DNA from: CAZGUH01 sp964529005
Lineage (GTDB): Bacteria; Actinomycetota; Acidimicrobiia; Acidimicrobiales; Ilumatobacteraceae
Direction of reading: 5' to 3'
Length of the DNA: 64,000 nucleotides
NCBI GenBank assembly: GCA_964529005.1
Contig: CAZGUH010000006.1
Location: 1 to 64,000 of the forward strand
Shown here: positions 7,137 through 15,640 of the stretch, in pieces
How positions within the stretch are numbered: position 1 is the stretch's first letter
Layout: each line of letters starts with the position of its first letter
Notes under the pieces: generated by a model
Seen by the model: only the letters and a program-made list of their open reading frames with translations
Told to the model about the DNA's origin: nothing
Databases searched by the model: none
Program-made: the position numbers and the translations under genes

Positions 7137-7745
7137 ATAGCACCGCCACAGACCAACGAGCCCCGCTACAACGAGCGCATCCGTGCTCGTGAGGTGCGCC
7201 TCATCGGGGCCGACGGCAGCCAGATCGGCATCAAGGCGCTCCCCGAGGCGCTCCAGCTGGCTCGCCAACTCGATCTCGACCTCGTCGAGGTGGCCCCCCT
7301 GGCCACCCCGCCCGTGTGTCGGATCATGGACTACGGCAAGTTCCGCTACGAGGAGTCACAGAAGGCCAAGGAGTCCCGCAAGAAGACGTCCCATGTGTCG
7401 ATCAAGGAAGTGAAGTTCCGCCCCAAGATCGGAAAGGGCGACTTCGACACCAAGGTCCGCCACATGCAGGAGTTCCTCGGCGAAGGCCACAAGGTCAAGG
7501 TCACCTTGCAGTTCCGTGGGCGCGAGATGGCCCATCCGGAGCTCGGCTCGAAGATCCTCGACGCGGTCCTCGAACAGATCGGCGGTCTCGGCAAGGTCGA
7601 GACGCAGGCCCGTCTCGAAGGCCGCAACATGACGATGGTGCTCGCACCCGACCGCAAGCCGCCCGTCAAGGCGAAACCGTCCGGTGACGGCGACGCCGAC
7701 GCAGCGGCTGCGCAACCCACCACCCCCGCCTCGGAATCGGCGTGA
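7137..7745 (+). CDS. infC: translation initiation factor IF-3, with probable AUA start
   Basis: IF-3 keeps the 30S subunit free and checks the initiator tRNA and start codon. The conserved opening PRYNERIRAREVRLIGADG is encoded from 7161 onward, upstream of the first standard start (GTG 7194), which would delete the N-terminal NERIR signature. Between the in-frame stop at 7128 and 7194 there is no ATG, GTG or TTG; ATA at 7137 sits nine bases after AGGAG and gives a normal N-terminus (APPQTNEPRYNERIR). E. coli infC uses AUU and is autoregulated through IF-3 rejection of that codon, so the same control is likely here. The protein is 202 residues, with an Ala/Pro/Asp-rich tail after residue 175. 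Confidence 0.9.
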   Translation: MAPPQTNEPRYNERIRAREVRLIGADGSQIGIKALPEALQLARQLDLDLVEVAPLATPPVCRIMDYGKFRYEESQKAKESRKKTSHVSIKEVKFRPKIGKGDFDTKVRHMQEFLGEGHKVKVTLQFRGREMAHPELGSKILDAVLEQIGGLGKVETQARLEGRNMTMVLAPDRKPPVKAKPSGDGDADAAAAQPTTPASESA

Positions 7746-7839
7746 CGCCACGCTCGGACGGATGTCCGAGCGTGCACGCCGGCGCTCTGGTCGACCGCTC
7801 GTCGACCCCGTCCGACCACCTCCCAGAAGGCGATCCGAC

Positions 7840-8037
7840 ATGCCCAAGATGAAGACCTCCAAGACCGCGGCGAAGCGGTTCCGCAAGACCGGAACCGGCA
7901 AGCTGCGCCGCCAGCAGGCCATGCGTCAGCATCTCTTCGAGAAGAAGCCCTCGACGCGCACCCGCCGCCTCGACGGAACCGTCGACGTGCATCCCGGCGA
8001 CGAGAAGAAGATCAAGCGCCTGCTCGCCGAGCGCTGA
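7840..8037 (+). CDS. rpmI: 50S ribosomal protein L35
   Basis: The small basic protein (65 residues) begins MPKMKTSKTAAKRFRKTGTG, the L35 signature. AGAAGG lies nine bases before the ATG. It follows infC by 94 bases in the standard infC-rpmI-rplT operon. Confidence 0.97.
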   Translation: MPKMKTSKTAAKRFRKTGTGKLRRQQAMRQHLFEKKPSTRTRRLDGTVDVHPGDEKKIKRLLAER

Positions 8038-8092
8038 GCGCCACCCGCACCACGACGACTGAACGACACGCCGAGAAGACAGGAGGTTCCCG

Positions 8093-8449
8093 ATGGCCAG
8101 GGTGAAGCGAGCCGTCGGTTCGAAGAAGCACCGCAAGGCGGTGCTCGAACGGGCGAAGGGGTATTACGGCAACAAGAGCCGCTCCGTGCGCGCCGCCAAC
8201 GAGCAGGTGATGCGCTCCGGCCAGTACGCGTTCCGCGACCGCCGGGCGCGCAAGGGCGAGTTCCGTCGCCTGTGGATCCAGCGCATCAACGCCGCGTGCC
8301 GGCAGAACGACATCAGCTACAGCCGCTTCATCTCGGGGCTGAGCAAGGCCGGCATCGAGGTCGACCGCAAGATTCTCGCCGATCTCGCGGTCACCGACGC
8401 CACCGCGTTCGCCGCGCTGGTCACGGCTGCGAAGGGCGCGCTGGCCTGA
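8093..8449 (+). CDS. rplT: 50S ribosomal protein L20
   Basis: The 118-residue protein begins ARVKRAVGSKKHRKAVLERA and contains FRRLWIQRINAACR, both diagnostic of L20, which binds 23S rRNA early in assembly and often represses this operon. A perfect AGGAGG lies six bases before the ATG. Its TGA stop overlaps a CTG that is the likely start of the next gene. Confidence 0.97.
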   Translation: MARVKRAVGSKKHRKAVLERAKGYYGNKSRSVRAANEQVMRSGQYAFRDRRARKGEFRRLWIQRINAACRQNDISYSRFISGLSKAGIEVDRKILADLAVTDATAFAALVTAAKGALA

Positions 8450-9240
8450 CCGGCCTGTCGATCTCGAACCCACACGTCCAACGACTGCGGCGCCTTGCGG
8501 GGCGCCGCAGTGCGCGTCGGGACGAGGGCTGCTTCGTGGTCGAAGGGCGGGTGCTGCTCGCCGAGGCGCTGCGCGCCGCCTGGCCGGTCGAGGCGGTGTT
8601 CGTCCCCGCGGGGTCCGACGTGGCGAGCGACGTCACCGGGGTCGCGCGCCACGAGCTCGCCGCCGGCGTGATCGAGCGTGTCGCGACCACGGAGTCGCCC
8701 AAGGACGTGATGGCGATCGTGCGCCAGCGACCAGCGTCGCTGCCTGCCGGCGCGACGTTCGTCGTCGTGTGCGCGGGCGTGTCCGATCCGGGCAACCTCG
8801 GCACGATCGTCCGCTCGGCGGAGGCGGCGGGCGCCGACGCGGTGGCGTGCACCCCCGGGACCGTCGACGTGTGGAGCCCGAAGACGGTGCGTGCCTCGGC
8901 GGGAGCGGTGTTCCATGTCCCGATCGTCGAGCTCGGCGGCCAAGGCGACCACGACGACGACGTCGATCTGCTGCCCTCGGCGGGCCTGCGGCTCGTCGGC
9001 ACCAGCTCGCACCCCGAGCAGGCTCCGGTCGATCACACGGCGTTCGATCTGACGCAACCGGTCGCGCTCGTAATGGGCAGCGAGGCGCACGGGGTTCCCA
9101 GCAGCGTGCCGGTCTCGTCGTGGGTCCGGATCCCACACGCCGGGCGCAGCGAGAGCCTGAACGTCGCGATGGCGGCGACCGTGCTGTGCTTCGAAGTTTC
9201 TCGCCAGCGTCGCGCCGCGGCCGGTACGCTGCCCGGCTGA
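8446..9240 (+). CDS. TrmH/SpoU-family RNA 2'-O-methyltransferase, probable CUG start
   Basis: The protein has a SPOUT fold with the three family motifs: NLGTIVRSAEAAGAD (motif 1), LVMGSEAHGV (motif 2) and IPHAGRSESLNVAMAATVLC (motif 3), plus an N-terminal substrate-binding part (NPHVQRLRRLAGRRSARRDE). It probably methylates 23S rRNA ribose; such genes often sit between rplT and pheS. Conserved residues begin almost at the rplT stop and no ATG, GTG or TTG is available until GTG 8537 region, which would remove the N-terminal domain. CTG 8446 overlaps the rplT stop as CTGA and has GAAGGG nine bases upstream, so it is the best start. Length from there is 264 residues. Confidence 0.82.
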   Translation: MTGLSISNPHVQRLRRLAGRRSARRDEGCFVVEGRVLLAEALRAAWPVEAVFVPAGSDVASDVTGVARHELAAGVIERVATTESPKDVMAIVRQRPASLPAGATFVVVCAGVSDPGNLGTIVRSAEAAGADAVACTPGTVDVWSPKTVRASAGAVFHVPIVELGGQGDHDDDVDLLPSAGLRLVGTSSHPEQAPVDHTAFDLTQPVALVMGSEAHGVPSSVPVSSWVRIPHAGRSESLNVAMAATVLCFEVSRQRRAAAGTLPG

Positions 9241-9272
9241 TGCTCACGGCCGTCGCAGCTCGTCGATTTCGC

Positions 9273-9343
9273 CGCCCCCGGGTCCTGCTCGGGGAGGCGC
9301 AGCGCCACGGCTGACGCGTGCTCACCGAGCGGTCCCGGGGGCG
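9273..9343 (+). promoter_or_regulatory. long stem-loop in the pheS leader / end of the rplT operon
   Basis: CGCCCCCGGG (9273-9282) pairs perfectly with CCCGGGGGCG (9334-9343), and inside it GCTCGG (9287-9292) pairs with CCGAGC (9325-9330). A further GGCG-CAG-CGCC lies in the loop. There is no T tract, so it may be a factor-dependent terminator for the upstream operon or a control element of pheST. Confidence 0.5.
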
Positions 9344-9373
9344 CCCGGTGTGGAATCGCTCGAAAGGATCCTC

Positions 9374-10393
9374 GTGAACGACCCCTCTGATGTCATCGTC
9401 GCCGACGTGCGCGCCGTCGTCGACTCGGCGCTCGCTCGCGTCGCCGCCGCGGCCACGCTGGCCGAGGTCAAGGCGCTCGACGCCGAACTGCTGGGCAAAC
9501 GCGGCGGCCTGGCGACGACGAAGGCGCGTTTGGGCTCGCTGCCCACCGAGGCGCGCAAGACGGCCGGCCAGGCGCTGAACGAGGCCACCGCGCAGCTCAG
9601 CGCCGCGCTGTCGGCGCGCCGCGACGAGCTCGCCCGCGCCGAGCGGGCGCGCCGCCTGGAGGCCGAGCGGCTCGACCTCACCGAGATCCGCACGCGCCCC
9701 CAGCGCGGGCACGAGCACATCGTCACGCAGGCGACCAAGCGGCTCGAGGACGTGTTCGTCGGGCTCGGCTTCCAGGTCGCGGAAGGGCCCGAGGTCGAGA
9801 CCGACTGGCACAACTTCGAGGCCCTCAACATGCCGCCCAGCCATCCGGCGCGCAGCATGTGGGACACGCTGTTCCTCGACTACGGCGAGCCCGGCAGCGT
9901 CGTGCTGCGCACGCACACCTCGCCGGTGCAGATCCGCGTGATGCAGACGCTGCCGCCCCCGATCTACATGGTGATGCCCGGGCGGGTGTTTCGCCGCGAG
10001 ACCACCGATGCCACCCACATGCCGGTGTTCCACCAGATCGAGGGCCTCGTCGTCGATCGGGGCATCTCGATGGCGCATCTCGCCGGCACGATCGAGGCGT
10101 TCACCAAGGCGTTCTTCGGCGGGGACTTCACGTCGCGGCTGCGACCCTCGTACTTCCCGTTCACCGAGCCGAGCGCCGAGTTCGACATCCAGACGCCCGA
10201 CGGCAGCTGGCTGGAGCTCGGCGGGTGCGGCATGGTGCATCCCAACGTGCTGCGCGCCGGCGGCCTCGATCCGGAGGAGTGGAGCGGCTTCGCGTTCGGC
10301 TTCGGCATCGACCGCATGGCCAAGGAACGGCACGCCGTCGACGACATCCGCGACATGTACTCGAACGACATCCGCTTCGTGGAGCAGTTCTGA
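9374..10393 (+). CDS. pheS: phenylalanyl-tRNA synthetase alpha subunit
   Basis: This is the class II catalytic subunit that charges tRNA-Phe. An N-terminal coiled coil (about residues 10-85) is followed by the catalytic core: THTSPVQIRVMQ (motif 1 region), GRVFRRETTDATHMPVFHQI (motif 2) and GFAFGFGIDRMAKERHAVDD (motif 3). The length of 339 residues is normal. I prefer GTG 9374, which has AAGGA five bases upstream; GTG 9350 in the same frame would add eight residues. Its TGA overlaps the pheT ATG (TGATG), coupling the two subunits. Confidence 0.95.
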   Translation: MNDPSDVIVADVRAVVDSALARVAAAATLAEVKALDAELLGKRGGLATTKARLGSLPTEARKTAGQALNEATAQLSAALSARRDELARAERARRLEAERLDLTEIRTRPQRGHEHIVTQATKRLEDVFVGLGFQVAEGPEVETDWHNFEALNMPPSHPARSMWDTLFLDYGEPGSVVLRTHTSPVQIRVMQTLPPPIYMVMPGRVFRRETTDATHMPVFHQIEGLVVDRGISMAHLAGTIEAFTKAFFGGDFTSRLRPSYFPFTEPSAEFDIQTPDGSWLELGGCGMVHPNVLRAGGLDPEEWSGFAFGFGIDRMAKERHAVDDIRDMYSNDIRFVEQF

Positions 10394-12798
10394 TGAAGGT
10401 CCTCCTCAGCTGGCTCAACGACTACGTCGACGCCGGTGACGACGCCGACGCGGTGGCTGCCGCGCTCACCAGCTTGGGCCTCGCCGTCGACGACGTCATC
10501 CACGTCGGAGCGACCGTGCCGGGCGTCGTCACCGCCCGCGTGGTGCGCACCGAGCGCCACCCCGACGCCGCGAAGGTGCATCGGGTCTACGTCGACGCCG
10601 GTGACGGCGCCGAGCGCCACGTGTGGTGCGGCGCGTTCAACATGTCGGCGGGCGACGTCGTGCCCTTGGCGACGCTCGGCGCCACGATGCCGGACGGACG
10701 CACGATCGAACGGCGCGGCATCCTCGGCATCGACTCCGAGGGCATGTTGTGCTCGGCGCGCGAGCTAGGGCTCGGCGACGACCACAGCGGCATCATGCTG
10801 TTGCCACCCGGGACGCCGCTCGGCGTGCCGTACGGCGAGGCTCTCGGCATCGAACCCGACGTCGTGCTCGACATCGACGTGACCCGCAACCGGCCCGACG
10901 CGTGGGGCTACGTCGGCATCGCCCGCGACCTCGCCGCCCGGCTCGGCCGTCCGCTGCGCGCCCCGATGCCCGTGGTCGGCGAACTCGGCCATGCGCGGTC
11001 CGCGCCCGTGACGATCGCCGCCGGCGAGCGCTGCGGCCGGTTCACGTCCACCGTGATGAGCGGCGTGTCGGTCGGCCCGTCGGCGCCGTGGATGGCGCGG
11101 CGGCTGCGCGCCGCGGGCATGCGGCCGATCAGCAACGTCGTCGACGTCAGCAACTACGTGATGCTCGAGCTGAACCAGCCGAACCACGCCTACGACCTCG
11201 ACACGTTGGGCGGCGGCGGGTTCCGCGTCCGCGCCGCGGCCGACGGCGAGACCATCACCACCCTCGACGGCGTGGAGCGATCGCTGTCGGGCGACGACCT
11301 GCTGATCTGCGACGCCGACGACGCGCCGATCGGTGTCGCCGGGGTGATGGGCGGCCTCGACACCGAGATCACCGACGAGACGACCACGATCGCCCTCGAG
11401 GTCGCCTGGTTCGAGCCGGTCGGCGTGATGCAGACGGCTGCGCGCCTCGGCCTGCGATCGGAGGCCTCGGCGCGCTTCGAGCGCGGCGTCGACCCGCACG
11501 GCATCGACCTGGCGATCGCCCGCTTCGCCGAGTTGCTGCGCGAGACGAGCCCAGGGCTCGTCGTGCACGCCGGCGCGGACGACGCGCGCAGCGAGCACCT
11601 GCCCGGCGAGCGCGCCGCGGTCACCGTGCGCTTGCCGCTGGTGCGCCGCGTGCTCGGCGACGGCATCGACGGCGCGGAAGCCAAGCGGCTGCTCGACCCC
11701 ATCGGCTTCACGACGACCCCCGACCCGCAGAGCGACACGCTCACCGTGTCGATCCCGTCGTGGCGGCCCGACAGCACCGCCGAGATCGACGTCGTCGAGG
11801 AGATCGCTCGCCACCGCGGCTACGACACGATCGGCAAGGTCCTGCCGACCAGCACGACGCACGGCGCGCTGTCCACCGTGCAGCAGCGCCGGCGGCTGTT
11901 GCGCGAGGTGCTCCTCGGCGCCGGCCTCAGCGAGGCGATGCCGAGCCCGTTCCTCGCAGCCGAGACGGTCGCTCGCGCCGGCATCGACGGCGACGCGATC
12001 CGCATCACGAACCCGGTGGTCGCCGACGAGGACCTGCTGCGCACATCCTTGCGGCCGGGCTTGCTGGCCACCGTGGCGTTCAACGCGTCGCACCGCGCCA
12101 CGGGCGTGCGGTTCTTCGAGATCGGCCACGTGTACCCGCCGGGATCGCGCACGGGGGCGCTGCCCGACGAGTACGAGGCGCTCGGCATCGTGCTCGCCGG
12201 CGCCGACGCGATGGCAGCGGTCGCGATCTGGCGCGAGATCGCGGCGGCGCTGTCGATCGGCGCTCGCATCGACCAGTCGATCGTCGCCCCCGGCCTGCAC
12301 CCGACGCGGTCGGCGACGCTGACCGCCGGCCGGGACCGCATCGGCGTCGTCGGTGAGATCCATCCCGACGTGCTCGACGCGTTCGGGATCAGCGAGCGCG
12401 TCGCGGTCGTCGAGCTCGACCTCACCACGATCCTCGACCGCTCGCCGGCGCCGCCGCGGGCCAAGCCCGTCAGTCGATTCCCGTCGAGCGACATCGACCT
12501 CGCGTTCGTCGTCGACCGGTCGATCGCCGCCGAGCGGATCGAGAAGGCGCTGCGGCAGGCAGCCGGCGCGCTGCTCGCCGACATCGAGCTCTTCGACGTC
12601 TACGCCGGCCCCGGCGTGGCAGACGGAGCGCGCAGCCTGGCCTACCGGCTGCGTTTCCAGGCACACGACCGGACGCTCACCGACGCCGAGGTGTCGGCGC
12701 TGCGCGACCGGTGCATCGCCGCGGTGGGCAAGGTCGGCGGCAGGCTGCGCGCGTCCGCGTCAGCGGCCCCGGCTAGCGTGCCACCCGATGTCTCCTGA
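10393..12798 (+). CDS. pheT: phenylalanyl-tRNA synthetase beta subunit
   Basis: It is the large partner of PheS, with editing and anticodon-binding functions. In order it shows the N-terminal SWLNDYV segment, an OB-type tRNA-binding domain (about 40-150), B3/B4 editing domain (RPISNVVDVSNYVMLELNQP, about 245-340), the catalytic-like core with RSEASARFERGVDP, and a C-terminal ferredoxin-like anticodon-binding domain (KPVSRFPSSDIDLAFVVD to the end). The length of 801 residues is typical. The stop overlaps the next gene, a PqqD-like protein, by 11 bases, so the RiPP-like cassette begins in the same transcript. Confidence 0.96.
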   Translation: MKVLLSWLNDYVDAGDDADAVAAALTSLGLAVDDVIHVGATVPGVVTARVVRTERHPDAAKVHRVYVDAGDGAERHVWCGAFNMSAGDVVPLATLGATMPDGRTIERRGILGIDSEGMLCSARELGLGDDHSGIMLLPPGTPLGVPYGEALGIEPDVVLDIDVTRNRPDAWGYVGIARDLAARLGRPLRAPMPVVGELGHARSAPVTIAAGERCGRFTSTVMSGVSVGPSAPWMARRLRAAGMRPISNVVDVSNYVMLELNQPNHAYDLDTLGGGGFRVRAAADGETITTLDGVERSLSGDDLLICDADDAPIGVAGVMGGLDTEITDETTTIALEVAWFEPVGVMQTAARLGLRSEASARFERGVDPHGIDLAIARFAELLRETSPGLVVHAGADDARSEHLPGERAAVTVRLPLVRRVLGDGIDGAEAKRLLDPIGFTTTPDPQSDTLTVSIPSWRPDSTAEIDVVEEIARHRGYDTIGKVLPTSTTHGALSTVQQRRRLLREVLLGAGLSEAMPSPFLAAETVARAGIDGDAIRITNPVVADEDLLRTSLRPGLLATVAFNASHRATGVRFFEIGHVYPPGSRTGALPDEYEALGIVLAGADAMAAVAIWREIAAALSIGARIDQSIVAPGLHPTRSATLTAGRDRIGVVGEIHPDVLDAFGISERVAVVELDLTTILDRSPAPPRAKPVSRFPSSDIDLAFVVDRSIAAERIEKALRQAAGALLADIELFDVYAGPGVADGARSLAYRLRFQAHDRTLTDAEVSALRDRCIAAVGKVGGRLRASASAAPASVPPDVS

Positions 12799-13075
12799 CC
12801 CCCCGCGCCGCTCGGACCTGGTGGTTTTCGAGGTCACCGACGGCCGGGCCGTGCTGCTCGACGCCAGCGGCACGGAGTTGATCACCCTCAACCCGGTCGG
12901 GACGATCGTCTGGAACGCGCTCGACGGCACGCGTGACGTCGATGCGTTGGCACGCGTGCTCGCGTCGGAGTTCCCCGACGTCGACCCGGCACAGCTCGTC
13001 GACGACGTGCGGAGGTTCCTCGACGAGTTGGGCGATCTCCATCTGCTGTCCACTGACGGCGATGCTGGTCGTTGA
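12788..13075 (+). CDS. PqqD-like (RRE-type) small protein
   Basis: The 95 residues match the PqqD winged-helix fold: LLDASGTELITLNPVGTIVW is the conserved 'LN..g..iW..ldG' strand-turn, followed by DVDALARVLASEF and a C-terminal helix (DDVRRFLDELGDLHLL). PqqD-like domains act as RiPP recognition elements that hold the leader of a precursor peptide. The gene lies within 11 bases of pheT and overlaps the ABC ATPase by 14, and an HPr-kinase-like gene, a peptidase-like gene and a candidate precursor peptide lie within 3.5 kb. Its partner peptide is inferred, not shown. Confidence 0.8.
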   Translation: MSPDPPRRSDLVVFEVTDGRAVLLDASGTELITLNPVGTIVWNALDGTRDVDALARVLASEFPDVDPAQLVDDVRRFLDELGDLHLLSTDGDAGR

Positions 13076-13835
13076 GCGCGTCTCCAAGCTCTACCCACGG
13101 CCCCGTGGTCTCCAGCGGCTGCTGATCCGCGGCGCCTCCAGCGAATCCGTCTACGCGCTGCGCAACGTCAGCGTGTCGGTCGCGGCGGGCGAGGTCGTCG
13201 GCCTCGTGGGGCCGAACGGCGCCGGCAAGACCACGCTGATCAAGATCATCGCCACGCTGCTCGAGCCGACCCTCGGCTCGGTGCACGTCGACGGGCTCGA
13301 CGTCCGCCGCCAGCCGGCGCTGGTCCGTGGCCGCATCGGCCTGGTGCTCGCCGACGATCGCTCGCTCTACTGGCGTTTGTCGGGACGGGAGAACCTGGAG
13401 TTCTTCGGTGTGATGAACGGCATGTCGACGAGCGACGCACGCCGCCGGGCGGGCGAGCTGCTCGAGCGCGTCGGTCTCGCCTCTCGGGACAAGCTCGTGT
13501 TCGGCTACTCGTCGGGCATGCGGGCGCGGCTGTCGCTGGCCCGCGCGCTGCTCAGCCGCCCACCGCTGCTCGTGCTCGACGAGCCGACGCGGGCGCTCGA
13601 CCCACTGGCGACGGCCGATGTCGCCGGGTTGCTGCGCGATGCCGCCGACGGCGGGGTCGCGGTGCTGCTGTCGAGCCACCGCCTCGACGAGATCGAGAAC
13701 GTGTGCGACCGCATCGCGGTCGTCGTGCGCGGCGCCGTGCGCTACGACGGCACCGCTGCCGATCTCGCCGGCCACGATCGCTTCGCCGACGCGCTGCACG
13801 CGCTGCTCACCGACTCCGAGGTCGACACATGGTGA
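13062..13835 (+). CDS. ABC transporter ATP-binding protein
   Basis: This is a single nucleotide-binding domain of 257 residues with Walker A GPNGAGKTTLIK, signature YSSGMRARLSLARAL (variant of LSGGQ), Walker B PLLVLDEPTRALDP and the switch His in LLSSHRLDEIE. It resembles the ATPases of ABC-2 exporters for polysaccharides, antibiotics or peptides. The ATG at 13062 overlaps the PqqD-like stop by 14 bases and the permease overlaps by seven. Export of the cassette's peptide product is a reasonable inference from context. Confidence 0.92.
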   Translation: MLVVERVSKLYPRPRGLQRLLIRGASSESVYALRNVSVSVAAGEVVGLVGPNGAGKTTLIKIIATLLEPTLGSVHVDGLDVRRQPALVRGRIGLVLADDRSLYWRLSGRENLEFFGVMNGMSTSDARRRAGELLERVGLASRDKLVFGYSSGMRARLSLARALLSRPPLLVLDEPTRALDPLATADVAGLLRDAADGGVAVLLSSHRLDEIENVCDRIAVVVRGAVRYDGTAADLAGHDRFADALHALLTDSEVDTW

Positions 13836-14647
13836 GCGTCAGCGCCGACCTGCGCCGCGTGGGAGCGCTCGCCCGTCGCGACCTCCTCGCCGAACGCACC
13901 TACCACTGGCGGCACGGGCTGCGGCTGTTCAGCTTCGTGATGACCGTCGTGATCGCCCACAACGTGAGCAAGCTGGTCGTCGATCGTCCCGAGCTCACTC
14001 GCTACGGCGGCAGCTACTTCGACTTCGTGCTGGTCGGCCTGGCGATCATGTCGGTCACCACGCTGGGAATCGGCGCGTTCAACGCCAACATCATGCGCGA
14101 GCAGTCGCTCGGCACGCTCGAAGCGCTGCTCGTCACGCCGACACCGATCAGCGTCCTGCTCGCCGGATCCTTCATGTTCCCGTTGATGCTCACCGCGCTC
14201 GACCTCGTGCTCTACCTCGGGATCGGGGTCGGTGTGATCGGCGGAGGGCTCGACCTCGCCGGCCTTCCGCTGGCGATCGCACTGCTCGCGGCAACGCTCG
14301 GGACGTTCTGCGCGTTCGGGATCATGGGGGCGAGCGTCGTGCTGCTGTCCAAGCGCGGCGATCCGTTCAGCAGGCCCCTGGGCCAGATCACCGGCATCCT
14401 CAGCGGCGCGCTGTTTCCCGTGTCGACGTTCCCCTGGCCGCTGGAGCTGCTCGCCCGGGCGTTTCCCGCCTACTACGGCATCAACGGCCTGCGCGAGACG
14501 CTCCTCGGCGGCGCGGGGTGGGCGGACGCAGGCCCCGACCTGCTCGTGCTGCTCGGGTTCTGCGCGGTGTTGCTGCCGCTGTCGTTGGCGGTGTTCGCGC
14601 GCAGCCTCACGCTCGCCCGCCGCACCGGCACGCTCGGCAGCTACTAG
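13829..14647 (+). CDS. ABC-2 type permease
   Basis: The 272-residue protein has about six membrane segments (near residues 30-50, 60-80, 105-130, 140-165, 170-195 and 235-260) and an ABC-2 motif region, GILSGALFPVSTFPWPLELL. It pairs with the preceding ATPase as an exporter. The ATG at 13829 overlaps that gene by seven bases. Its TAG stop shares a CTAG with the stop of the convergent kinase gene. Confidence 0.9.
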   Translation: MVSVSADLRRVGALARRDLLAERTYHWRHGLRLFSFVMTVVIAHNVSKLVVDRPELTRYGGSYFDFVLVGLAIMSVTTLGIGAFNANIMREQSLGTLEALLVTPTPISVLLAGSFMFPLMLTALDLVLYLGIGVGVIGGGLDLAGLPLAIALLAATLGTFCAFGIMGASVVLLSKRGDPFSRPLGQITGILSGALFPVSTFPWPLELLARAFPAYYGINGLRETLLGGAGWADAGPDLLVLLGFCAVLLPLSLAVFARSLTLARRTGTLGSY

Positions 14648-15612
14648 CGATGGCCGCGCGTGAACCGCTGCCACGCCGTGTCGAGCAAGCGGCCGGCGAC
14701 CCCGACGCGCCGCGCCGGGTCGGCGTCGTGGGTGAGGAACGCCGCCGGCAGGCGGCTGAGCGCGGCCGCGTGCGGGAAGAACGCCCGCATCCGCGCCGGT
14801 GAGCGCCCGAGGAACAGGTAGCCGGCGACGACCTCGAGCAGCACGGGGCCGGGCGCGATCGGGGCGAGGGCCCCGTCGTCGGAGGAGTGCAGCACGACGA
14901 CCACACCGGCGACGGGCAGCGGTCCGCTCGACACCATCGCGACGCCGCCGAGCCGCCACCGTCCCCGCGGGTCGGCGGGCACCGCCTGCGCCTCGCTCGT
15001 GTCCTCCGTCAGATCGACCAGATCGACCGTGATCGGCTTCGGCAGACCCGTCGCCCATGCGCCTATGCCACCGGTCGGCGGCGGCGCGACCAGGGCGATG
15101 TCGTCGCTGAGCACGTCCCACCCGTGCCGAGCCCCGGCGAGCGCGAGGGTGGACTTGCCGCTGCCGGTGGCGCCGAACGCCAGCAGCGCCCGCCCGTCAC
15201 GGGCCAGCACCGCGGCGTGCAGCGCGTGGTGGCCGGCGTCGGCGAGCGCATCGCACAGTGGGTACTGCACCGCGCGGCGGTAGGCGCGGTCGGGATCGGG
15301 GCCGCGCAGCGGCCCGCCGACCGCGACGCCGCCGGCGGCGTCGCGGTGTGCGACGACGCCTCCGGCGTGCGACGCGACGCACGCGCCCGGTCGGAGCCAG
15401 ACGTCGATCTCCTCAAACGACAGGTCCGGCGGCTCGGCGGGCAGCGCCGGCGCCTCCTGCTGGAAACGGACCGCGAAGGCGGCGTGCCGCTCGCCGAGAG
15501 GCCGGTCGTCGCGGGCGCAGGCGCCGAAGATGCCGTCGGCGATCGACCACCGCTGGGGATCGCTGGCCGCGACGTCGATGCACAGACGCGACACCTGCAC
15601 GGTCGATTGCAT
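14644..15612 (-). CDS. HPr kinase-like (HprK-related) protein
   Basis: The 322-residue protein has an HprK-type P-loop GATGSGKSTLAL near residue 148, a downstream acidic pair in WDVLSDDIALV near 170, and LPKPI. Its N-terminal ~130 residues differ from true HPr kinases. HprK-like enzymes act in some RiPP systems: the paeninodin-type kinase phosphorylates the C-terminal serine of a lasso precursor. The peptide encoded 0.5 kb away ends in Ser. It is divergent from the peptidase-like gene with only 28 bases between starts, and a shared ACCCTACCCT box gives each a -10 hexamer. No HPr-type PTS gene is nearby, so sugar regulation is unlikely. Confidence 0.75.
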   Translation of the reverse strand: MQSTVQVSRLCIDVAASDPQRWSIADGIFGACARDDRPLGERHAAFAVRFQQEAPALPAEPPDLSFEEIDVWLRPGACVASHAGGVVAHRDAAGGVAVGGPLRGPDPDRAYRRAVQYPLCDALADAGHHALHAAVLARDGRALLAFGATGSGKSTLALAGARHGWDVLSDDIALVAPPPTGGIGAWATGLPKPITVDLVDLTEDTSEAQAVPADPRGRWRLGGVAMVSSGPLPVAGVVVVLHSSDDGALAPIAPGPVLLEVVAGYLFLGRSPARMRAFFPHAAALSRLPAAFLTHDADPARRVGVAGRLLDTAWQRFTRGHR

Positions 15613-15621
15613 GGCTCGCTC

Positions 15622-15631
15622 ACCCTACCCT
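15622..15631. promoter_or_regulatory. bidirectional -10 box between kinase and peptidase genes
   Basis: ACCCTACCCT contains TACCCT (15626-15631) reading right, nine bases before ATG 15641, and TAGGGT (15627-15622) reading left, nine bases before ATG 15612. The symmetry suggests divergent leaderless promoters that probably exclude each other. Confidence 0.45.
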
Positions 15632-15640
15632 TGGGCATCG

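Noticed and set aside
9240..9314. 24-codon frame as a phenylalanine attenuator leader peptide
   Set aside because: It contains only one Phe codon and no T tract follows the hairpin, so classic attenuation is not supported.
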